DNA of 60,796 nucleotides from Cyclobacterium qasimii M12-11B (GTDB taxonomy: Bacteria; Bacteroidota; Bacteroidia; Cytophagales; Cyclobacteriaceae), in contig NZ_ATNM01000105.1 in the NCBI RefSeq assembly GCF_000427295.1, forward strand, positions 1-60,796, read 5' to 3'. Every line of letters begins with the position of its first letter. The stretch's first letter is position 1. The position numbers and the translations under genes are program-made. Below are positions 31,199 through 40,136 of this stretch, piece after piece. The notes beneath the pieces were generated by a model, which was given only the letters and a program-made list of their open reading frames with translations, had not been told where the DNA came from and did not search any database.

Positions 31199-31546
31199 TT
31201 CATAGCAGAAACGTTTTTATTGTAATAGATCACTCTTGACAAAATAAAATATTAGGCTTTTTTCGACCTTCAAAGGTTATGCTTTTTGGAGCAGGAGTCC
31301 TACTCCAAAAATCAAATGATGTAAACGTAAATGGACTTTAATCCTCATTCTTTATCCATCATTTGAAATAAGATTTGACTACTGGTATGCCCTGTTGATT
31401 CTAATTATTCGATTTCTAGGTTTTAATGAAAAGAATGCAATTTTAGGAAATTGCCAGACATATCCCCATTTCACTTTTTGATATAGGTCAAAAGAAAATC
31501 ACTACTACATCAGGATCTTTGTATTGTAATCATAAAACAATTTACA
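31199..31546 (+). other. Upstream region of the efflux operon
   Basis: 348 bp without a gene. It contains the near-perfect palindrome at 31283-31311 and presumably the operon promoter; TTTGTATTG just before 31547 is not a clear consensus. Confidence 0.4.
31283..31311. promoter_or_regulatory. 29-bp near-perfect palindrome, possible operator or terminator
   Basis: TTTTTGGAGCAGGA-G-TCCTACTCCAAAAA has 13 of 14 positions paired. It lies 85 bp after the Crp-family gene and 236 bp before the TolC gene. It could be the terminator of the regulator, although no T-tract follows the stem outside the palindrome, or an operator. Confidence 0.5.
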
Positions 31547-32920
31547 ATGAAACCATACAAAGGAGCATTTGCGATTCTATTGATTTTGCTTGCAACGGTG
31601 ATGCCTTCGGTAACTAAGGGGCAGGAACTAGATCCAATATTGAAAGAATTGATCAATAAAGGGGTAAGTAAAAGCCATACTGTTAATGGTAAATACATGG
31701 ATGCAGAACAGGCCAAAATCGACCAGCAATTGGCGAAATCTGTATTCTTACCCAAAATCACTTTAAACGGTAGTTATACCCATTTGAACGATGACATCAC
31801 TTTTGACGACAATACGAAAACCCTGTTAACGGAAACCCAAAAGCTTGTTATCAAAGATGCTGTTGGATTACCTTTTAACTCAACTTTCCCAAATACCATT
31901 CCACTTCAGGAAATTCCGGTTTTACAAAACCAAAACATTCTGAGGTCATCGGTAGATGTAGATTGGGTATTGTTTAGCGGGCTGGAAGCAAGCAATGCCT
32001 TACAGGCGAGCAAACACAAGGAAGCCTCTTTGAATTACGTAGGGATGGCAGAAGAGGATAAAACCGCCTTACAAATCATAGAAGCCTATGATAAACTTGC
32101 CTTGGTAAAAGCGTCAAAGAAAGTGCTTACTACTTCAGAAAACTACTTGAACGAGCAGGCAACCTATGTCAGTAAGGCCATTGAAAACGGTCTTGCGACC
32201 CCCATCAGTCGCAACAAAATTGAACTGGCGAGACAACAATTGGAAGCCAAAAAGCTAGAATTTGAACACAACAATATCCTGTTGATAGAAGTGCTTCACC
32301 AGCTTACTGGAGAAAGTAGAACAGATTTAAGAATACTCCATCCGCAATTGCATTCTTTTACTGTGGATGCTAACTCCAGTGGGGAGAAACGCAATGAAAT
32401 CAAAGCCTTAGAAGAGGCCGAACAGGCGACCCAATACAAAGCCAAAATGCTGAAGAGCAATTTCATTCCTAAAGTTGCCTTGAAAGGTCACTATGAGTTT
32501 ATAGAAGAGAATTTATCACTGCTAGATCCAAAATGGTATGTAGGAGTTGGGCTTAAATGGAATGTTTTTGATGGCAACCAATCGCGTTTAAAAAGAAGAA
32601 AAGTTCAATTAGAGACTGCTAAATATAGAGAACAGATTGAAGAGGCAAATGAAATGATTGCCTTAGGAATATCCAAAGCTGAAATAAGCTACGAATCGGC
32701 CTTATTGAACAGTAAAATAGTTCAAAAGGAAATTGACCTGGCCAATGAAAACTATGAGATGGTCAATACTCAATACAAAAACAACCTGGCATCAATCAAT
32801 GATGTAATGGATGCTCTAAATGATGTTGAGAAAGCCAATTTCAAATTGCAGGAATCTTATTTTAAAGAACGCCGAGCTGTGGCAGATCTGCTTCATGCCA
32901 AAGGAATACTTAATTACTAA
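31547..32920 (+). CDS. TolC-family outer-membrane efflux protein
   Basis: A 457-aa protein with signal peptide (ending near VTKGQ, residue 26). Long alpha-helical stretches rich in Ala/Glu/Lys (two OEP repeats, roughly 40-260 and 270-455) and VGVGLKWNVFDGNQSR, a beta-strand seen in OEP proteins, support a TolC-type trimeric exit duct. First gene of an operon with an HlyD-type adaptor (18 bp downstream) and an ABC-2 permease. Substrate is unknown; a drug or lipid exporter is likely. Confidence 0.9.
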   Translation: MKPYKGAFAILLILLATVMPSVTKGQELDPILKELINKGVSKSHTVNGKYMDAEQAKIDQQLAKSVFLPKITLNGSYTHLNDDITFDDNTKTLLTETQKLVIKDAVGLPFNSTFPNTIPLQEIPVLQNQNILRSSVDVDWVLFSGLEASNALQASKHKEASLNYVGMAEEDKTALQIIEAYDKLALVKASKKVLTTSENYLNEQATYVSKAIENGLATPISRNKIELARQQLEAKKLEFEHNNILLIEVLHQLTGESRTDLRILHPQLHSFTVDANSSGEKRNEIKALEEAEQATQYKAKMLKSNFIPKVALKGHYEFIEENLSLLDPKWYVGVGLKWNVFDGNQSRLKRRKVQLETAKYREQIEEANEMIALGISKAEISYESALLNSKIVQKEIDLANENYEMVNTQYKNNLASINDVMDALNDVEKANFKLQESYFKERRAVADLLHAKGILNY

Positions 32921-32938
32921 CCCATCAAAAATATAAAA

Positions 32939-33894
32939 ATGAATACTTATAAAAATATACTACTAGGCTGTTTTGCATTACTCGCATTGAATTCATGCCA
33001 GCCAGAACAGATCACTCCCAATAGAGGTAAAGTGAAATTTGAAACCATTTCAGTAAGTAGCAAACTTGCAGGAAGAATTGATAAAATATTCGTAGAGGAA
33101 GGACAAAAAGTTAAAAAGGAGACACTCTAGCTACGATTAACATTCCTGAAGTACATGCGAAAATGCTTCAGGCTGATGGAGCCATAATGGCAGCCCAAGG
33201 GCAATTCAACATGGCTTTCAATGGTGCCACGGCAGAACAATTGATCCAGATAGATGGCCAATTAAATGCTGGTAAAGCGCAATTGGATTTTGCTCAGGAA
33301 TCCTATAATCGTCTTGAAGCCATGTACAAGGATTCATTGGTAACCCAACAACAATTTGATGAGATTAAGATGAAACTAGACATGGCGAAAGCTCAGGTAG
33401 CTGCTTTAGCGGCCAAGCGAGATGAAGTAAAAAAAGGAGCGAGGGAAGAGCAAATTGAGCAAGCCAAAGGACAGTTGAATAGGGCAAAGGGAGCCAGAGA
33501 AGAAGTCGCTACCGCTTCTTTAGAGCAGTATGTTATTGCTCCAGCAGATATGTCAGTAGAAACCATTAGCCTGGATGAAGGGGAGTTGCTTACCCCTGGT
33601 TTTACCTTGTTCAATGGTTACAAAACCAACAGTATCTATTTCAGGTTTACTATTCCTGAATCAAAGATTTATGATTTTGAAGTGGGGCAGGAGCTAACCT
33701 TAGTCAATCCATATACAGAAGAAGAGACTGAAGGAAAAATTCTAGCCATCAAGCAATTAGCGCAATATGCAGACATTACAAGCACAGCACCCTTGTACGA
33801 ATTGTCTGAATCAATTTATGAATTAAAAGTAGTACCTACCTCGGATATTCAGGGGCAAAGGTTTTATATCAACGCCACCTTACTTATTAAATAG
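32939..33894 (+). CDS. HlyD/EmrA-type periplasmic adaptor lipoprotein, frameshifted
   Basis: Starts as a lipoprotein (MNTYKNILLGCFALLALNSC). The biotinyl-lipoyl-like half-motif KLAGRIDKIFVEEGQKVKKGD is followed by a long coiled-coil hairpin (residues ~80-185) and the second half-motif APADMSVETISLDEGELLTPG, as expected for membrane-fusion proteins. The frame stops at a TAG at 33128-33130; one extra A in the run 33113-33117 changes KKETL-stop to KKGDTLATINIPEVH and joins both frames (~318 aa). It bridges the ABC permease and the TolC duct in the same operon. Confidence 0.89.
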
Positions 33895-33902
33895 ATAAAA
33901 AT

Positions 33903-35060
33903 ATGAAAAAATTCATAGGCTTATTAAAACTGGAATTCGGGCGTATTTTTTCCAATAATGTCCTGATGGCCATCTTCTTTGGCGCACCTATAGGGTATGG
34001 TATCTTATTCGGCTATGTGTACCAACAAGCCAAAGTCAAAGATTTGCCAATAGTCATTGTAGACCAGGACCAAAGTCCTGCATCGGATAAAATAATTGAT
34101 GCTTTTGAAGACAATGAGGGATTATTTGTTTCGGATGTAAGGTCAATCCCCGGGGATATTAAAAATGAAATGCCTGTCAAACAGTATGTTGCGGTAATTA
34201 CCTTGCCTACGGATTTTGAAAAGAATCTTTTGCAAAAAAAGCATCCGGAGGTACGTGTAGATTTGAACATGGCAAATATTTTAAATGCCAATACAGCAAG
34301 CAATCATATCAATACTGTATTGATGACGATAAATGCTGGAATTGAAATAGAGGGGCTTAAAAAACAAGGTCTTCATCCAGACCAGGCAAAAGCTTCTTAT
34401 GAGAGTTTTAAAATAAATTTCAACAAGCTTTATAATTCTACTGGAAATTATGTGACGTTTATGCTGCCTGGACTGCTTGCTGCCATCATGCAACAAATTA
34501 TCTTTCTAGCAATGGCCTTGGCGTTTTCCCGGGATTTTGAAGATGGCTATTTTGGCAAGCTTGTAAAAGAAAGCAAATCCTCGATTTATCACATCCTATT
34601 AAAGGCAACTCCTTTCTTTTTGATGCTTCCTTTTATGTGGTTGATTATAAGCTTGTTGTTTTCCTTTTTTAATGTAGGGGTGAATATCATAAATCTTCCG
34701 ATGTTGGTTTTGACCACCTTATTAACTTTTGCATCAATGTTTATTGGTATGTTGTTTTCAATTGCTATTCCAAGTCAGTTGAAAGCTACAGAGTTGTTGA
34801 TGGTGATTTCTACACCGGCATTTATTTTAAGTGGTTTTACATGGCCTACATCAGCTATTCCCGAACTTATAACCAATGTTGCCCAGTTTATTCCCGTCAC
34901 TCAATTTTTGAGTGGATTTAGAAAAGTCGCTTTTTACGGAGGAGATTTGTCTTCAATTGGCCCTGAAATCAGGGTGTTGGTAGGGATAATTTTAGTGGCC
35001 TTAATCGCTATGGTCTTGCTACTTCAATTCAAAATAAATCGATTAAATAAAAAGCAATAA
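33903..35060 (+). CDS. ABC-2 type transporter permease
   Basis: A 385-aa membrane protein of the ABC2_membrane_3 class: an N-terminal helix (~19-37), a large extracytoplasmic domain (DLPIVIVDQDQSPASDKIIDAF..., ~45-175), then five helices from ~180 on, including AFILSGFTWPTSAIPELI, a signature of ABC-2 drug and lipid exporters. It starts 8 bp after the adaptor. There is no ATPase gene in the operon and no nucleotide-binding domain in the protein, so energising must come from an unlinked ATPase or be unconventional (inference). Confidence 0.9.
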   Translation: MKKFIGLLKLEFGRIFSNNVLMAIFFGAPIGYGILFGYVYQQAKVKDLPIVIVDQDQSPASDKIIDAFEDNEGLFVSDVRSIPGDIKNEMPVKQYVAVITLPTDFEKNLLQKKHPEVRVDLNMANILNANTASNHINTVLMTINAGIEIEGLKKQGLHPDQAKASYESFKINFNKLYNSTGNYVTFMLPGLLAAIMQQIIFLAMALAFSRDFEDGYFGKLVKESKSSIYHILLKATPFFLMLPFMWLIISLLFSFFNVGVNIINLPMLVLTTLLTFASMFIGMLFSIAIPSQLKATELLMVISTPAFILSGFTWPTSAIPELITNVAQFIPVTQFLSGFRKVAFYGGDLSSIGPEIRVLVGIILVALIAMVLLLQFKINRLNKKQ

Positions 35061-35312
35061 TAACTTTCAATTCGAAATATGCAGTAGTTCTTATTAAAAT
35101 AGGCAGAGGTAATATTTTTGCATATTTCTTCTTATACCTATCGCAATTAGTGTTAAATGTGAAATGATCTTGCAGATATTAATTTAAACAAAAATGAGCT
35201 TTATTGATTGTTTTTTCGTATACCTTAAATAGGTCATCAAAGCGCTAAATATTCTGGATTCTTGTTGGGGAAATTTCATTTGAGCGTTGATTAAATATTC
35301 AAATTGTCTAAT

Positions 35313-35905
35313 ATGAAAATAATACTGATTGTAGGTGTCGTGCTTACGCTGGGATTTTTACTTTTTCAAATATACCTTATGACAAGCCGCAAAAAAATCG
35401 AGAACTATCCTTATCAGGTGATTAAATCCTATGAGGCTTTTGAAATCAGAAAATATGAGGCCCGTTTATTCACTTCAGTAAAATTGAAAACGGACAAGTA
35501 TGAAGATGCTTCAGGAAAAGGATTTTCCATTTTGGCAGGTTACATATTTGGAGGCAACAAGCAAAAGGACAAAATTTCCATGACAAGTCCAGTAAGTATG
35601 TCTCTGGAAGATTCGATGACCATGATGTTTATGGTGCCAAAAGAATGGAAAAAGGAAGACTTACCTGAACCAAATAGTGGAGATATTCAATTTAGAGAAG
35701 AACCAGCAAAAACAGTTGCGGCGATTAGTTTCGGAGGTTGGGCCAATTCCGAAAAGATCAAAACGTATAAAGAAAAATTAACTTCCGCTTTGACCAAGGA
35801 GGGGATATCCTTCACAAATCAGTTTTATTTTTTGGTTACAATCCTCCTTTTGATTTAATAAACCGGAGAAACGAGATTATCGTCACTTTGACTGATGGAA
35901 ATTAG
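35313..35905 (+). CDS. SOUL-family heme-binding protein, membrane-anchored, frameshifted at the end
   Basis: An N-terminal membrane helix (MKIILIVGVVLTLGFLLFQ) is followed by a SOUL/HBP domain: YQVIKSYEAFEIRKYEARLF, GFSILAGYIFGGNKQKDKISMTSPVSM and MMFMVPKEWKKEDLPEP. The open frame ends in an unlikely FLVTILLLI. One extra T in the run 35828-35833 gives YFFGYNPPFDLINRRNEI, the normal C-terminus of the family, ending at TAG 35903-35905. The corrected length is ~197 aa. SOUL proteins bind heme or tetrapyrroles; a bacterial role is not established. The first track start (TTG, 35304) is less likely than ATG 35313. Confidence 0.86.
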
Positions 35906-36074
35906 GTAGCGTATCAGGCAGGGATCCTAGCACCCAAAATAAGACTCAAGCCAATAGGTTGAAGTAAACAGATTTACAGGAATTAAATTAATAGTGGAAA
36001 TGAGCTGCTGAATTTATGCTGTGCTTTACATTGGAAAAAAGGTCCATGACTTTTTTACGAATGAGCTGAAGCCC

Positions 36075-36902
36075 TTAATTAAATTTTACTGAGGTCATAG
36101 AGAGGGATCCACCTAAAGGTTGGTCGTTAAATAGACTTGTTTCATCCTTATTGTCTTTGAGTGCCAAAGTATAGAGCAAAGGCAAATAGTGTTCAGGGGT
36201 CGGAATGGCCAGGTCAAATGCTCTTCCCTGACTTCTAAAGTCTATTAAGCTTTGAAAATCCCCTTCCACAATCCAGGCCTTCATTTTTTCATTGGCTTCT
36301 ATGGCCCAGTCAAATGCAAATGGTTCTCCTTGTAGTTTGTCCCAGGCTATCTTGCCTAGGTTGTGCACCATATTTCCACTGCCAATGATTAAAACTCCTT
36401 TTTGACGTAACTGAGACAATTGCTGCGCCAGTTCAAAGTGGTATTTTGCTGGCTTGGTATAATCCAGGCTCATTTGAATGATAGGGACATCTGCATTTGG
36501 GTAAAGGTGCTTGACTACGCTCCAGGCCCCATGATCCAGCCCCCAGTTTTTGTTCAGCCCTATACTTGTATTGGTGATTAAATCCTTTGTTTCCTGGGCT
36601 AGGGAAGGGCTTCCGGGTGCTGGGTATTGCACATCAAATAGCGCCTGAGGAAAACCACCAAAATCATGAATGGTTCTTGGGTTCTCCATAGCGGTTACAA
36701 AGGTGCCTTTGGTTTCCCAATGGGCAGAAATACACAAGATAGCACTTGGTTTTTGAATTTCTTCTCCTACTTTTTTAAAACCCTTCACAAACTCATTCTC
36801 TTCAATTCCATTCATCGGGCTACCATGTCCAAGAAATAAAACAGGGGTCTTTTGGGTATTTGAAAATGAGCCGGAGAGTTTGTTTAGAGCTTTAAATTGC
36901 AT
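36075..36902 (-). CDS. ygiD: Class III extradiol dioxygenase, YgiD/4,5-DOPA dioxygenase type
   Basis: A LigB-like zinc- or iron-dependent ring-cleavage enzyme of 275 aa. Motifs: VLFLGHGSPMN (metal-binding His), LCISAHWETKGT, the DHGAWSVVKHLYP loop, LIIGSGNMVHNLG and TPEHYLPLLY, all in the order seen in YgiD. I prefer ATG 36902 (MQFKALNKL), which gives the usual N-terminus; an in-frame ATG at 36932 exists. E. coli YgiD cleaves L-DOPA in vitro; the natural substrate is unknown. It is a single-gene unit. Confidence 0.92.
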   Translation of the reverse strand: MQFKALNKLSGSFSNTQKTPVLFLGHGSPMNGIEENEFVKGFKKVGEEIQKPSAILCISAHWETKGTFVTAMENPRTIHDFGGFPQALFDVQYPAPGSPSLAQETKDLITNTSIGLNKNWGLDHGAWSVVKHLYPNADVPIIQMSLDYTKPAKYHFELAQQLSQLRQKGVLIIGSGNMVHNLGKIAWDKLQGEPFAFDWAIEANEKMKAWIVEGDFQSLIDFRSQGRAFDLAIPTPEHYLPLLYTLALKDNKDETSLFNDQPLGGSLSMTSVKFN

Positions 36903-37016
36903 GGAATAATTGATTTTTGGGTGGCTTGCCAATAGGATTTATAGGCAAGGTGGTGATGTGATAACTAACTACTCTACTTAGGTATACTTCTGTTTCCTTG
37001 TAAAGGGTTACTTCTA

Positions 37017-37268
37017 TTATGATATATGTTGAATATAGGGGTAAAATGAATGCATCAAGAGAGTGTCATTCAAGGCTAAATAGGTCAGCATTTTTTCAAC
37101 CCGAACCAAATAAAATGGAAACATTTTGAATTCTGTTTCAAAGAAATCCTGAAGGGTTTCAACTTCAATAACCGCTTGTAAGACCCGTGGAACATAATTT
37201 AAACCGTACGATTTTAGCGGTATTATTGCTATTTTTTCTGCAACAATGCTGACAAAATCACAAACCAT
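37017..37268 (-). CDS. Short open frame of uncertain validity
   Basis: 83 codons (MVCDFVSIVAEKIAIIPL...) between ygiD and the DUF975 gene. Composition is protein-like (VETLQDFFETEFKMFPFYLV) but no family is recognised and no clear ribosome-binding site precedes it. An in-frame stop lies shortly upstream. It could be a small gene, a remnant, or chance. Confidence 0.25.
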   Translation of the reverse strand: MVCDFVSIVAEKIAIIPLKSYGLNYVPRVLQAVIEVETLQDFFETEFKMFPFYLVRVEKMLTYLALNDTLLMHSFYPYIQHIS

Positions 37269-37387
37269 CCCGTTTTTTGCTAATATGATTTACAGATAGC
37301 TGGCTTTTTAGTCTGGGTATTATTTTTGATGGCAAAGTAGAAAATCATCCCCTCCCAATAAACTCCAATTTTCTATAGATTTGGCAT

Positions 37388-37996
37388 TTAAATGGTTTCA
37401 AGAGTGAACGCACCTTCTTTTATGTCCTCATAAAACTTAGCCGTAGTCACATTGATAAAGGGTATAAGCCATAAAAAACCTATTCCAAGGGTAAGGATAC
37501 ATAGCAGCGCCATGCCAAAAAACATCAAGAACAGTAGGAAAAGCTTCATTTTGTACCCGTTCATCATTTGCTTGCTTTTGTCAATGGCATCCAGTGGACC
37601 AATGGTTGGGTCATCAGCGATAATATAGAAAGTCATGGCATAGGACAAGCCAGCTATTATTCCGGGTATTATCAGTAAAAGCATCCACAATAAGACAAAT
37701 ATTATTATCAGTAAATAGGCGCCTAAAGCTGTTCCGAAATTATTGAAGCCATCAAATATTTGTTGCAATCTGGCATATTGATTTCTGGCAATGGTCAAAG
37801 AAAATAGGGAAAGACCTAGCACCATTGGGCCGGTAATTATAAGGGTTCCCAAGCCTATCATGGGGTAGTATTCCGCCATTCCTTGTAAAAAACCCATAAT
37901 GATATAATATACAAGAAAAGTACCTATGGCAAGCCCCCAATTACCCTTTAGGGATTCACGTGCCATTTTCATTAATGCTACATTCTCAGTTCCCAT
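37388..37996 (-). CDS. DUF975-type integral membrane protein
   Basis: A 202-aa protein with five or six hydrophobic helices. It starts with the soluble leader MARESLKGNWGLAIGTFLVYY and contains LLIIPGIIAGLSYAMTFYIIADDP, GPLDAIDKSKQMMNGYK and LTLGIGFLWLIPFINVTTAKFYEDI, the conserved pattern of DUF975. Function unknown. Spacing to its neighbours suggests a monocistronic gene. Confidence 0.85.
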   Translation of the reverse strand: MGTENVALMKMARESLKGNWGLAIGTFLVYYIIMGFLQGMAEYYPMIGLGTLIITGPMVLGLSLFSLTIARNQYARLQQIFDGFNNFGTALGAYLLIIIFVLLWMLLLIIPGIIAGLSYAMTFYIIADDPTIGPLDAIDKSKQMMNGYKMKLFLLFLMFFGMALLCILTLGIGFLWLIPFINVTTAKFYEDIKEGAFTLETI

Positions 37997-38518
37997 GGTT
38001 TTTATTGTTCTGGTTATCTTGCTCGATTGGAGGATTGATTAAGTTTTGTTTTTTTGGCACTGTTCGTACGCGACAATGTTTTCTATTGTGCGAAAACCTT
38101 GAAGGCTGAATATAGGTTAAAAATCAGACTCCTCCAATAGTTTAAACCGCTATTCCAAGCCTATAAACTAAATTTAAATTACTGACTATTTGGCTAATGA
38201 TAGGGAATTAATGTCATGAACTAATTATAATTCATTTAGGCTGTTATTGAAATTTAGCCTTTTATATTAAATAATGGTGCCGTAATATGAGAGGAGATAA
38301 CAACGATTGGGCAGTATTTCAATAGATGAATAGTGACATCATTGGTTGTCTTTAAGATTTTGTCATTAAAAAAATGCTAGCACCTGCTTGATTCAAAGGC
38401 AAAACAGGTGCTAGCCATTAAAATGCATAAGATTTAAATCCATAGCCTATGCTGACTTTTGAGTCGTGACGGCATTTAATTTATTGGGATTATAAGAAGG
38501 AGTGGTATAGAGTTTCAC
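37997..38518. other. Intergenic region with inverted repeat
   Basis: 522 bp of AT-rich sequence with no gene visible in six frames. Apart from the hairpin at 38376-38415 and a weak ACAAT...ATTGT symmetry near 38075-38095, nothing stands out. Confidence 0.5.
38376..38415 (-). terminator. Perfect 11-bp inverted repeat, probable minus-strand terminator
   Basis: GCTAGCACCTG and CAGGTGCTAGC are separated by 18 nt. On the minus strand the stem is followed by ATTTTTTTAATG, a T-tract consistent with termination about 100 bp after the methyltransferase stop. Confidence 0.65.
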
Positions 38519-39570
38519 TCAACCCATTGGCTGAATGCCAGTTTTGCTCTTTCTAACAGTTTTCATAAGACTGTAATTACAAACTCCGTTTCCTTCATGC
38601 TTTATTTTGTTTTCGGAGAGAAGGACAACTATTATTTTTCTGGTTTCTTCCTCGTCAAGGCCAATTTTCTCCCCAAGGTCAATTTCATTTATCCGACCTT
38701 TGTTCTCTATTAATGCTTTGAAGTAATGTGCTTTATTTTTCATAAGGTGCTTTTTTTTAATTGCGATCATCATGTGTGGACTAAAAGGCAATAGGTTGCA
38801 GTCATTTTCAGTGATCCGAATAAGTTCTAACAATGTTTCTCTTCGTTCACTATTTTCCATGTTGGCAAAATAATTTTTGTCTAACCAGGACATTCCCTCG
38901 ACCGCATAGGTATTCAGATGGATGAATTCCTGGCTCAAGAATTCATCTTTGAGTTGCATGGGATTATGATAATAGGCTTCAGCCAATAGCCATGGAAAAT
39001 CGCAGGGTGGGTTGTGTATTCCTGAAGTCAATTCTTCTTTACACATTTCGAAAAATGATTTTTTGTGAATTAAACCATTCAGTAGCCCAACCAAAGTTGA
39101 CGCCGTATAGTTGATCGCGAAACCCAAAACAATACCGTTGTTTTTAAAACCCGTTTTGCTTCGCGGACTGTTAATTCCCTGTCTTCCTTTTTTTGAAGAT
39201 GGTAAAGTGGTCCATGGAGAATGATCAGGTCGGCGAAATTATTTGGGAATTCTAATTTTCTAGACTCACCTCTGTGAACATGAAATTTATTGCTCGTTTT
39301 ATTGGCCCTTTTTAAGGCGATTTTAATATGCTTATCAACAGGTTCTACCATATGGACTTTATGTCCTTTTTTGGCAAGCCATTCCGAATACTTTCCAGTA
39401 CCGCCACCTATGTCTATGATACAGGAAGAGGAGGAGGGCAAGTATTTATTTATAAGTGATTTTATTCTTTCAAATTCAAATATACCCATTCCTTTATCCA
39501 GGCGGGTTTCTTCGGAAGCTTTGGTGTAAAAATGGTTGATATTGTTATTTATTAACTGTTTACTTTTCAT
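38519..39570 (-). CDS. SAM-dependent methyltransferase with C-terminal winged-helix domain, frameshifted
   Basis: Two overlapping frames form one ~350-aa protein. The N-part has motif I CIIDIGGGTGKYSEWLAKKGHKV, acidic MVEPVDKH, and LIILHGPLYHLQKKEDR (motif IV). The C-part continues the class I fold (GFAINYTASTLVGLL...). The break is in the T-run 39141-39145: one extra A on the coding strand gives VLKNNGIVLGFAINY. After ~270 comes a small HTH-like unit (INEIDLGEKIGLDEEETRKIIVVLLSE). Substrate unknown; small-molecule methylation, possibly with regulation, is a guess. ATG 39570 (MKSKQLINN) is chosen among several close ATGs. Confidence 0.84.
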
Positions 39571-39612
39571 TTTAAACATTATTGTTCCACACATATTTAA
39601 ATGATGCGGCAA

Positions 39613-40136
39613 TTGATTGAATAATTAAAAAGGGTATAATTATCTGTTCATAGGAGATCAGGCGATTCCCATGGAGCAATTGCTCGTTAAACGAGTTTGC
39701 CTTTTAAAAAAGACACAGATAATATGTTGATTTCAGTAAAACAGATGATAAAGGTAGGGGATAAGATTTAATTTTTCCTGGTTTTGCAGGTTTTTTTAAG
39801 ATGGCGCTACATTCTGGTTTAGGTTTAGAAAGTAGATATGTTTAAGCCAGATTTTGCCTCTTAGCTTTCTTAACCGGATGAATTACAGGATATGAGCCAT
39901 AAATGCCTATTGCCGAAAATCCCCCTTGCTCCGTTCAAGGGGGATTTTGTTACGTTTGGATTTGGCAGATGCGGTCTACCTGCTAGCTTTCTCAGCCGGA
40001 TGAATTGGAGAAAATAAGCCATGAAATAACAATTCCGCAATCCCCTCTATTGGCAGGTGATTTTGATGCGTTTGGATTTAGCGGATATCAAATAAATAAG
40101 GCTTGTATTTTAAACAACCCCGTCCATTCTTAAAAT
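39613..40136. other. Intergenic region containing a duplicated ~115-bp unit
   Basis: 524 bp with no gene. The first half is featureless AT-rich DNA; the second half holds the tandem imperfect repeat described at 39862-40090. Confidence 0.5.
39862..40090. repeat. Tandem imperfect repeat, two copies of ~115 bp, one with a hairpin
   Basis: Copy 1 starts at 39862 (TAGCTTTCTTAACCGGATGA), copy 2 at 39984 (TAGCTTTCTCAGCCGGATGA). Both then share ATRAGCCAT-like, TTGCCGAAAATCCC/TTCCGCAATCCCC and end with CGTTTGGATTTRGCRGAT at ~39953 and 40069. Copy 1 contains the hairpin AATCCCCCTTg...CAAGGGGGATT; in copy 2 this arm has decayed. It resembles a decayed mobile or REP-like intergenic element. Confidence 0.7.

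Noticed and set aside
37017-37268. The 83-codon frame as a confident gene
   Set aside because: No family, no ribosome-binding site seen and a nearby upstream stop; kept only at low confidence.
38519-39127. Reading 38519-39127 as an independent gene
   Set aside because: Its beginning continues the methyltransferase fold of the upstream frame once one base is restored in 39141-39145.
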